From Phycisphaerales bacterium (GTDB lineage Bacteria; Planctomycetota; Phycisphaerae; Phycisphaerales; UBA1924), in the NCBI GenBank assembly GCA_035627955.1, contig DASPKU010000001.1, positions 310,001 through 374,000 of the forward strand: 64,000 nt of DNA, read 5' to 3'. This document shows, one piece after another, positions 1 to 6,578 of the stretch; within the stretch, counting starts at the first letter, position 1; every line of letters starts with the position of its first letter. The notes below the pieces were generated by a model. The model did not search any database, was not told the DNA's origin, and saw only the letters and a list, made by a program, of their open reading frames with translations. The position numbers and the translations under genes are program-made.

Positions 1-619
1 TGTCGAGTTCTTGGTAGGTGACCGTCTCTTCGATCTTGAAGGTCTTGTCGATCAACTCGAGGTGGTCTTCCATCTTCTCGGTGTCTGCCTCACTCACGTC
101 CTCACTGTTTTCGAACTCCGCGATCACCTCCCGCTTTCTCTTGTTGGTTTTTACGAGCTCTTTGAAGAGAACCCAAGGAAACTTCGCGGTCGACTTAGAG
201 AGGAACGCGAACTTGTACTTGACGTCGTCAGGCGCGGCGACTTCGCCGCTGAGGATGTTGAAGTACAGCTCCTTCCCCTCATAGCTCCCCATCAGCCCGA
301 TGAAGAGGCTCTGGAGTCGCTGTTGCCCGTCGAGTACCAAGCACTTCTTCTTGTTGTCCTCGGGCACGTAGAAGTGGGATAGTTTGAGCGTTTCGCGCCA
401 GTTGTCGATGAACTTGCGTCGCCGAATGCCGCTCGTCGTCTTCCAAACCAGCAGCGTGCTGATTGGGTACTGGCGGAGAATCGAGTCGAACAACCGGCAG
501 ATCTGGTCCTCACTCCAGACGAAGGGCCGCTGGATGTTGGGCAACCAGAAGCCTCCCTCGTTTTCGGGGTTGTTGAGGTAGTCGACAATCTTCCGGATCG
601 TGAGTTTCTGGTTCTTCAA
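1..619 (-). CDS. DUF262 (GmrS/ParB-like) protein, 3' part missing
   Basis: The visible 206 residues carry the DUF262 signature: an IQRPFVW motif near residues 29-35, YPIS at 51-54 and LDGQQRLQSL at 96-105. The family has a ParB/sulfiredoxin-like fold and includes GmrS-type subunits of type IV restriction enzymes, where the DGQQR region is part of the nucleotide-dependent core. I start it at TTG 619, because an in-frame TGA (the stop of the upstream gene) sits only four codons before it and GGGAG lies five bases upstream of the TTG. The coding frame is the same as that of the preceding DUF4391 gene, separated by a 12-base gap, so the two are surely co-transcribed. The C-terminal part, which would show whether an HNH nuclease domain (DUF1524) is present, is beyond the edge. 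Its role here is inferred to be defence. Confidence 0.8.
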   Translation of the reverse strand, partial: MKNQKLTIRKIVDYLNNPENEGGFWLPNIQRPFVWSEDQICRLFDSILRQYPISTLLVWKTTSGIRRRKFIDNWRETLKLSHFYVPEDNKKKCLVLDGQQRLQSLFIGLMGSYEGKELYFNILSGEVAAPDDVKYKFAFLSKSTAKFPWVLFKELVKTNKRKREVIAEFENSEDVSEADTEKMEDHLELIDKTFKIEETVTYQELD

Positions 620-631
620 AGGTACTCCCAG

Positions 632-1399
632 TCACAGTTTCGCTATGGCTTCACGGTGCTGCGACTGGAGCAACTGCAACTCAAGGTTGAGTTCCACCAA
701 GCGCGAGGTCTGCCGCTCCTTGGTGGCCAGGGAGCGCAGGGAGGCCATTCTACTTTCCAGCACGGAAACCGCCAGCAGCGCGGCGCGTCTTTCCGCGGCT
801 TCTTCCGGGGTCGCGGGGACGCGGAAGTTGGTGGTGAGGCGGGCGGCGTCCACCGCCGTGAAGGCGTCCATCCAGCCGCGGTAGAGGGCGTAGAGGTGGG
901 GCCGGGGGCGCGCGGTGAGGGCGAGGGCGGGGAGAAGCTGTTGGCAGAGGGCCGTGGGGAGCTCGCCAAGGCGCACCTCGTGCACGTCGCCATCAAGGAC
1001 GGTCTTGCCGGATTCGCCTTGGGACCAGCGCTTGTCGACCAGGGAGAGGCGTGGGCCTGTCGGCATCCCCGAGGCGATGAGGAGCAGCGGGTATGGAATG
1101 GCACGGTGGACAAGCTCGGTGAGGCGCGCGGCCTTGGCGTCAGACGCCCCCGCGCGGAGGGTGAGCGTGAGCACGGCGACTTCGAGCACTTCGCGGGCGT
1201 CGTCGCGGTAGGCGGCAAGCCCGACGGTGGTGGGCTTGAGGGCGGCTGTCCAGTGGAGCTCGTCAACGAGGTCGTTGATGGACTTCTTGTCGGTGCCGGT
1301 CGCGGCCCCGTGCTCCACGAGCAGCTTCTTGGGGACGCGCTGCCCCACCAGGGCGCTGGAAGGGAGCCCGCAAGCCGCGATGACTTCGTCGGCCGTCAC
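632..1399 (-). CDS. DUF4391 domain protein
   Basis: A 255-residue protein with the DUF4391 pattern: an RVPKKLLVEHG stretch near residue 21, a TDKKSINDLVDELHW block and LKPTTVGLAAY, followed by a C-terminal helical tail. The biochemical function is not known. From general knowledge of genome neighbourhoods, DUF4391 genes often sit next to SNF2-like helicases and modification methylase/Res genes. The start is GTG at 1399; its GTGA overlaps the stop of the helicase gene by four bases, so translation is probably coupled. The stop at 632 is 12 bases before the DUF262 start. It is best read as a helper subunit of the surrounding putative defence module. Confidence 0.72.
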   Translation of the reverse strand: MTADEVIAACGLPSSALVGQRVPKKLLVEHGAATGTDKKSINDLVDELHWTAALKPTTVGLAAYRDDAREVLEVAVLTLTLRAGASDAKAARLTELVHRAIPYPLLLIASGMPTGPRLSLVDKRWSQGESGKTVLDGDVHEVRLGELPTALCQQLLPALALTARPRPHLYALYRGWMDAFTAVDAARLTTNFRVPATPEEAAERRAALLAVSVLESRMASLRSLATKERQTSRLVELNLELQLLQSQHREAIAKL

Positions 1400-4300
1400 G
1401 CGATGCCGCTCGCCGGAGGCAGGATGACCAGGTACGCGAGTACTTCGAAGTCGTTGACACCCGCGAACTCGCCCTTGCGGGTGGTGGTGCCTCCGGGGGT
1501 GAAGAGGCTGGCGGCGGAACGCTCGTCGCTGCGGCTTTGGATGGCGGCGGTGGCGGCCGCGAGCAGCTTCTGGGCGTGCTGCATGTCGCGGCCGAAGTGG
1601 GTGGCCTTGTCGAAGCGGGCGCAGGCGGAGGCGTCGGGGAGGTCCTTGCCGATACAGAGGCGCTTGAGGCGGTCGAGGATCTGCTTGGCCTGGGTGTAGC
1701 CCAACAGCACGGCGCCGTCGTCGCCCACGTGCACGAGATAGTTGGGCGCGAGCGGGTACCCCGGTTCGGGCAGGACCTTCGGGGGCACGCCCTCTTCTTC
1801 CACGGCCTGCAGGCAGAAGATGATCCCGGGCGGGATGTCGTCGTCGGCGGAGGTGGTGACAGCGAAAGCGCCGAGCGGCAGGTTCTCGAGTTCCCCGGGG
1901 TGGGCGCGGGCGTACTCGGCGAGGTCGATGCGGAAGTCGGTGAGGGTGAGGTCGGCGATGGAGACGCCGGTGGAGAGGTCTTCGAGGTCGATCACGGCCT
2001 CCTGCAGCTTGAGCAGCTGAGCGCGGCGGTACTCCAGGTCGTTCATGGGGTCGCCCGACTGCGTCTCGATGATGTTCTCTTCGCCGGTGGCGGAGACGTC
2101 CAGCAGGACCATCTTGCCGCTGACGCGCTGCTCAAGGTTGATGTACTCCTCCAGCTCCATGTTGGGCCAGAAGTTGACAAGCTGCACGCGGGCGTTGGTG
2201 GAGCCGATGCGGTCAATGCGGCCGAACCGCTGGATGATGCGCACCGGGTTCCAATGGATGTCGTAGTTGACCAGCCAGTCGCAGTCCTGGAGGTTCTGGC
2301 CCTCGCTGATGCAGTCGGTGGCGATGAGCAGGTCGATCTCGCCCTCGGACGCGAGGTCCTCGGGCCGCTGCTTGGAGCGCGGGGAGAAGGCGCTGAGGAT
2401 CGAGGCGTGGTCCTTGCGAAGGTTAGTGAGGGTGGTGTGGTTGCGGCCGTGACCCGTCATGACGGCGGACTCGACGCCAAGTGTTTTCTTCGCCCAGGGC
2501 GCGAGCTGCGAGTAGAGGTAGTCGGCGGTGTCCGCGAAGGCGGTGAACACGATCACCTTGCGGTTGCCGGGGTTGATGGGCTTCTCGCACTTCTTGAGGA
2601 TTGCATCCTTGAGGAGCGCGAGCTTGTGGTCGCGGGCGGGTGTCACGAGCCGGGCGGCGGAGAGGAGGGTGCTGAGGCGGTTGCGGTCCTCGATCAGGTC
2701 CTGCCGCCAGCGGACCAGGTCCACGTCGCTCAGCAGCACCTTGACCTTGCGGCCGACAAGCAGCGGCTCGAACGCCGGGTCGTCGATATCTACGTCCTCG
2801 ATGTTCACCTCTTCGAGCTCGGCCCCGCTGGAGTGGTCGTCGATGCGGGCGATCGTGGCCTCGACGTCCCGGAGCTGACGCTCCAGGGTGAGGGAGAACG
2901 AGTGGATGGAGCTCTCCATCCGCTTGAGCACGTTGACCCGGAGCAGGTGCACGAGGCTCTCTTCCCGGTCCACCTGCCGCCAGAAGCCCTTGCCACCCTT
3001 GACCTCGGTGCTGTACTTGCGGTCGTAGGCCTCCTGCTTGTGGCCGAGGATGTAGCGGAGCGGGGCGTAGGCGGCGAGGTTAAGGCGTCGGATCTCCTGG
3101 TTGATCTCGCGTATGGGACGGAACTCGCGTTCGATGTCCACGTCCGCCTTCACGTTGATTGGCTTGAGGCGGTCGGGGAACCTGCCTGTCTCCGCGGTGC
3201 CGTAATACTTCTCCACGTGCCGCCGTGAACGGGCGATAGTGAGGTGGTCGAGGAGCGCGAAGTAGTCGAAGCCGAGCATGTCCACGAGCTTCGTGGGGGT
3301 GCGTTCGTCCTCATCGAGCTCCAGCCAGCGGTTGAACTGCTTCTGGGCGAGCCGGGTGGTGCGGTCGATGCTCTCGATGCCGAACGGGGCAAGGGCCGTG
3401 TCGTCGCCCTCGGTTGCGAAGGCGATCTGGTTGCGCAGGTCCGCAAGACGGTTGTTGACCGGCGTCGCGGAGAGCATGAGCACGCGGGTCTTCACGCCCT
3501 CCTTGATGATCCGCCGCATGAGGCGGTCGTAGCGGGTTTCACCGTCCGCGCGCGGAGTCTTTTTGTTGCGGAAGTTGTGCGATTCGTCGATCACGACGAG
3601 GTCGTAGTTGCCCCAGTTGACGTGCGTGAGGTCGATGTCCCCCGACTGGCCGCCTTCGCGAGAGAGGTCGGTGTGGTTGAGCACGTCGTAGTTGAAGCGG
3701 TCGGCCGCGAGGATGTTGCGGCGGTCGTTCGAGGCGTACAGCGTCCAGTTGTCGCGGAGCCGTTTGGGGCAGAGGACGAGCACGCGGTCGTTGCGGAGCT
3801 CGTGGTACTTGATGACGGCGAGGGCCTCGAATGTCTTACCCAGGCCGACGCTATCGGCGATGATGCAGCCGCCGAAGCGGTTGAGCTTGTCGATCGCGCC
3901 AACGACACCATCGCGCTGGAACTTGTAGAGCTTTTTCCACACGACGGTCTCACGGATGCCGGTCGCCGCATTGACGACGCGGTCCTCGTCAAGGGCGTCG
4001 CCTCTGGAGCCGATCAGGTGGTGCAGGATCGCGGCATAAGCCGATCGTGGCCCGGAGTGCTCGATGAGCTTGGCCAGCGAGGCGATGAACGCATCACGGT
4101 GCTCGGGCGAAGAGGGGAGCGATGCCCATTGCGCGTCGAACCACTGCCCGAAAGTGGCGGCCTCCGATGGGCTTTCGGTCGCCTGCGTGATTGCGAGGGG
4201 GTTGCCCGGAAGCAGCCCAAGGCCCCCAGAATTCAAAGCGAAGCTGCCAACCGTCGCAAGGCGGGGCGACCGCTCCTGGTCGCGCAGGATCATGGTTCCT

Positions 4301-4662
4301 TGTGGCAGGTCCGATCGGGCCCGCCGAACTTCAACGGCCGCTCCCGCCCAGCCTTGCAGCTGCCGCGCGAGCCAACGGCTCCTCAGTTCATTACGTGCAG
4401 GCCTCTCCTGGGCGTCTCCTTGCAGGAGAATGTCGTGCTTCGGCCCGGGAAGGATCAGCCGTGTCGATTCAGCACTACAGAGAACCCTTTCGAGCCCCGC
4501 GAACCCAAACAGCGACATGCTCGGCGTAGCGATATCGAGCCGGAAGGGTGATGCGGCCGCCGCAGAGGCGAGAAGATCAGCGGCACGGTCTGTCCCGACG
4601 TTGGCAACAACTCGCATGAATCCTCCCGCCTGCAGCATACGGGCAAGCCGAGCGGTACTCAA
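1396..4662 (-). CDS. SNF2-like helicase with degenerate phospholipase D-like N-terminus
   Basis: A 1088-residue superfamily 2 ATPase. Walker A is ADSVGLGKT (about 269-277), motif II is IDESHNF (358-364) and motif III is LSATP (397-401). The C-terminal lobe has IATDCISEGQNLQ and IIQRFGRIDRIG, i.e. motifs V and VI of SNF2/RapA-type translocases. The first 170 residues resemble a PLD-like domain (GSFALNSGGLGLLPGN is like the second half of an HKD motif), but no HxK is visible, so nuclease activity looks lost. Helicases of this build occur in defence clusters. It is the first gene of the leftward run and overlaps the next gene by four bases. The start could instead be the Met at 4638 or 4617; there is no strong ribosome binding site at 4662. 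Confidence 0.85.
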   Translation of the reverse strand: MSTARLARMLQAGGFMRVVANVGTDRAADLLASAAAASPFRLDIATPSMSLFGFAGLERVLCSAESTRLILPGPKHDILLQGDAQERPARNELRSRWLARQLQGWAGAAVEVRRARSDLPQGTMILRDQERSPRLATVGSFALNSGGLGLLPGNPLAITQATESPSEAATFGQWFDAQWASLPSSPEHRDAFIASLAKLIEHSGPRSAYAAILHHLIGSRGDALDEDRVVNAATGIRETVVWKKLYKFQRDGVVGAIDKLNRFGGCIIADSVGLGKTFEALAVIKYHELRNDRVLVLCPKRLRDNWTLYASNDRRNILAADRFNYDVLNHTDLSREGGQSGDIDLTHVNWGNYDLVVIDESHNFRNKKTPRADGETRYDRLMRRIIKEGVKTRVLMLSATPVNNRLADLRNQIAFATEGDDTALAPFGIESIDRTTRLAQKQFNRWLELDEDERTPTKLVDMLGFDYFALLDHLTIARSRRHVEKYYGTAETGRFPDRLKPINVKADVDIEREFRPIREINQEIRRLNLAAYAPLRYILGHKQEAYDRKYSTEVKGGKGFWRQVDREESLVHLLRVNVLKRMESSIHSFSLTLERQLRDVEATIARIDDHSSGAELEEVNIEDVDIDDPAFEPLLVGRKVKVLLSDVDLVRWRQDLIEDRNRLSTLLSAARLVTPARDHKLALLKDAILKKCEKPINPGNRKVIVFTAFADTADYLYSQLAPWAKKTLGVESAVMTGHGRNHTTLTNLRKDHASILSAFSPRSKQRPEDLASEGEIDLLIATDCISEGQNLQDCDWLVNYDIHWNPVRIIQRFGRIDRIGSTNARVQLVNFWPNMELEEYINLEQRVSGKMVLLDVSATGEENIIETQSGDPMNDLEYRRAQLLKLQEAVIDLEDLSTGVSIADLTLTDFRIDLAEYARAHPGELENLPLGAFAVTTSADDDIPPGIIFCLQAVEEEGVPPKVLPEPGYPLAPNYLVHVGDDGAVLLGYTQAKQILDRLKRLCIGKDLPDASACARFDKATHFGRDMQHAQKLLAAATAAIQSRSDERSAASLFTPGGTTTRKGEFAGVNDFEVLAYLVILPPASGIA

Positions 4663-5122
4663 AGAGGGGCCCGATAAGAGGAGCTTGAAGCGTGGGGGTC
4701 CGCAGCATCGTTGAGCCCGGGCGTGGTGTCCAGGGCGAACTTGAGGCGTCTGAGCCCCTTTGCACGCGCATCTCTCCTCTCAACGGACCCGATAAGACTG
4801 GACCGTAAGACTGCGGCAGGGGCGATCCGCACAAATCCGGCAGGACCTGGCCGCTGATGTTCGCATTTTGAAGACAAGTCACTGTTTTGTCCGGCTCCGA
4901 TTCCCGATGAGGTTGTCACGCACCTGGCCGCGTGGGTTTGGGTGCGGTCGGCGGTTGGACCGGAAGCAACGATGGACAGGGTTCGCGGCGGGCCTTGATG
5001 AGCCCCAACCGCACAATGAAACCCCGTCCGGTGCGACCGCCGGCGATCGTGGGGTTTGTGTGTATCGCGGGGGGTGCCCGCGGCCCCGGTGTTCCAAGTG
5101 ACTTTCAGAGAGGAGGCCAGCG
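4663..5122. other. 460-base gap between divergent genes
   Basis: No convincing gene. It lies between the leftward helicase gene and the rightward gene at 5123, so it should contain promoters for both. The 10-mer CCCGATAAGA occurs twice, at 4670-4679 (just upstream of the helicase start) and 4788-4797. The rightward gene has a strong ribosome binding site, GAGAGGAGG, ending about seven bases before its ATG. I could not identify a good sigma-70 promoter. Confidence 0.5.
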
Positions 5123-5794
5123 ATGGCAGTTCTCCCCAACGGCCGCAAGGCCAAGGTCCAGTTCTTCAAGGACCGCAAGAGCAAGCTGATCGCACAGGCG
5201 GCCAACGTGGGGCTCAGCCCCGCGGCGGTCACGGCCCTGTTTGCCAAGATCGACAAGGCGGAGACCGACGGCCAGGCCGCGGTGGACGCGCACAACACGG
5301 CCAAGAGCGCCACGCAGAAGTACTACGCCACCTCCGACGATGCCATCAGCGACGGGCGCGAGGTGATCCGCACGGTCAAGGCCTTCGCCGCGACGCAGGC
5401 GGACCCGGCGGCGGTGCTGGCCCTCGTCGACATCCCCGAGGACGCCCCGCCCAGCCCCGCGGTGGCCCCCTCGGTCCCCACGAACATCCGCGGCAGCATC
5501 AGCACCGACGGCATCCTCACCATCGCGTGGGACGCCAAGGAGAGCGGGCCCAGCGCCGGGATCGTGTTCATGATCCACCGCAAGCTGCAGGGCGAGGGCG
5601 AGTTCCGCCTGATCGGGGCCACCTTCACCAAGCAGTACATCGACACCGGCTTTGAGCCGAGCATGGGCGTCACCGCGTACAAGGTGCTGGCCCAGCGCGG
5701 CAGCCTCACCAGCCCCTGGAGCACCACCATGCAGGTGGACCTGGGCGTGGGCGGGAGCGGCTTCAGTATGCTGTCGTCCAAGATGGCGGCGTGA
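5123..5794 (+). CDS. Hypothetical protein with fibronectin type III-like C-terminal half
   Basis: A 223-residue protein with no signal peptide. The first 110 residues are Ala-rich and helical (a stretch beginning MAVLPNGRKAKVQFF, then a long amphipathic region). The second half, about 118-215, has a fibronectin type III-like look: PSVPTNIRGSIS, then ILTIAWDAKE, a central FMIHRKLQGEGEF strand pair and a closing SPWSTTMQVDLG. Such domains bind surfaces or partner proteins; no catalytic residues are visible. The start is well supported by GAGAGGAGG seven bases before the ATG. It appears to be a single-gene unit ending in a clear terminator at 5876-5910. I cannot name a function. Confidence 0.75.
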   Translation: MAVLPNGRKAKVQFFKDRKSKLIAQAANVGLSPAAVTALFAKIDKAETDGQAAVDAHNTAKSATQKYYATSDDAISDGREVIRTVKAFAATQADPAAVLALVDIPEDAPPSPAVAPSVPTNIRGSISTDGILTIAWDAKESGPSAGIVFMIHRKLQGEGEFRLIGATFTKQYIDTGFEPSMGVTAYKVLAQRGSLTSPWSTTMQVDLGVGGSGFSMLSSKMAA

Positions 5795-5798
5795 GGCA

Positions 5799-5998
5799 TT
5801 CACCACAGAGGCACAGAGACACAGAGCCGGAAGGGCAGAGGCCTTGTGTGAGTGGTGAGGTGTGAGATCGATCAAGGCGCTCGGGCTCCAGGCCCGTGCG
5901 CCTTTTCTTTTTGCGCCCTTTCTGTTCTTCCCGTTTCTTGTTCTTGTTCTCTCCTGCCTTTTTTCACCCCCGCCTTTCTCTGTGTCTTTGTGGTTCAA
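5799..5998. repeat. Inverted pair of CACAGAG-type octamer repeats
   Basis: At 5803-5826 the octamer CACAGAGG/CACAGAGA is repeated about three times. At 5976-5998 the reverse-complement form (TCTCTGTGTCTTTGTGG) appears, so the two arms face each other across about 150 bases that include a terminator. Repeats with this look are scattered in intergenic regions of several large bacterial genomes; the function is unknown. Confidence 0.6.
5876..5912 (+). terminator. Intrinsic terminator after the gene at 5123
   Basis: GGCGCTCGGGC, a four-base loop region, GCCCGTGCGCC, then TTTTCTTTTT. An 11-position stem with one T/T mismatch and a T-rich tail, about 80 bases after the stop codon. Confidence 0.8.
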
Positions 5999-6168
5999 TC
6001 CTCCGGTCCTCCGGCCCCGGCGTTTCTCCGCGCAACTCCGCCCTTCCGCGCCACTCCGCGTACCGGCCTTCCTGTACCCGCCTTCCGCTTCGCGCCTTCG
6101 CTCCCCTTCGCGCCCTTCGCGTTCAACCCCTCCGGAGTTCGCCAGCGACAACGGGTAGACTGCCGGTC
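5913..6168. other. Pyrimidine-rich gap with CTTCGCG and CTCCGCG repeats
   Basis: No gene is supported. The stretch holds one arm of the CACAGAG repeat (5976-5998), then CTCCGCGCAACTCCG-like words near 6025-6060 and a CTTCGCGCCCTTCGCG run at 6089-6123. The latter is the complement of a repeat seen at 18822-18839. It is probably non-coding repeat debris. Confidence 0.5.
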
Positions 6169-6351
6169 ATGAAGTTCACCATCGCCGCGATTGTGCTGGT
6201 GGCCGCGGGGCTCGCGGTGGCGGTGGCACGCGAGGGGCACGCGTCGTGGGCGGACATCGCGATTTTGGGGGTGGCGGTCATTTCCGTGTGCGTCTTCGGG
6301 GCGCTGCCGGTGGTGGTGGGGCGGGTGAGGCCACCACGACGCCGGGATTGA
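6169..6351 (+). CDS. Small two-helix membrane protein
   Basis: A 60-residue open frame starting MKFTIAAIVLVAAG. Two hydrophobic segments (about 4-20 and 29-50) flank a short polar stretch, AREGHASW, and the protein ends in a basic tail, RVRPPRRRD, which would favour a cytoplasmic C-terminus. No family is recognised and there is no strong ribosome binding site. It follows a repeat-rich gap and is separated by 227 bases from the topoisomerase VI operon. Small hydrophobic proteins of this sort are common, but this call rests only on composition and reading frame. Confidence 0.45.
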   Translation: MKFTIAAIVLVAAGLAVAVAREGHASWADIAILGVAVISVCVFGALPVVVGRVRPPRRRD

Positions 6352-6374
6352 GCCGCTCGGGGCGAAGTCGCGGA

Positions 6375-6407
6375 TTGGCGGCCCCCCGGCGGGGGTATAA
6401 ACCCCCG
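6375..6407 (+). promoter_or_regulatory. Possible promoter in a GC hairpin before the topoisomerase VI operon
   Basis: TTGGCG at 6375-6380 and TATAAA at 6396-6401 are 15 bases apart, a weak sigma-70-like pair. The TATAAA is exactly the loop of a hairpin, CGGGGG-TATAAA-CCCCCG (6390-6407). It is the only AT-rich word in the gap. The spacing is shorter than optimal, so this is tentative. Confidence 0.25.
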
Positions 6408-6578
6408 GCCAGCGGCGTCCCCGGGGCCGACCCGGGCGCAAGCGACAGGTGAACCGCAGCCGCGGCGTCTGCCGCTCACCCGATCGCGCGGGCTTTGCCG
6501 ATACCGGCCTCCAGCGGCTACCCTGCCGCCGAAGTTGTTTCCAGAGAGAGGACACCCAAGCCAGGGAGGGCGTGGGCG

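Noticed and set aside
1537-3228. A 563-codon plus-strand frame opposite the helicase gene
   Set aside because: It is a shadow of the helicase coding frame; Val/Glu/Ala/Gly/Asp-rich and without motifs.
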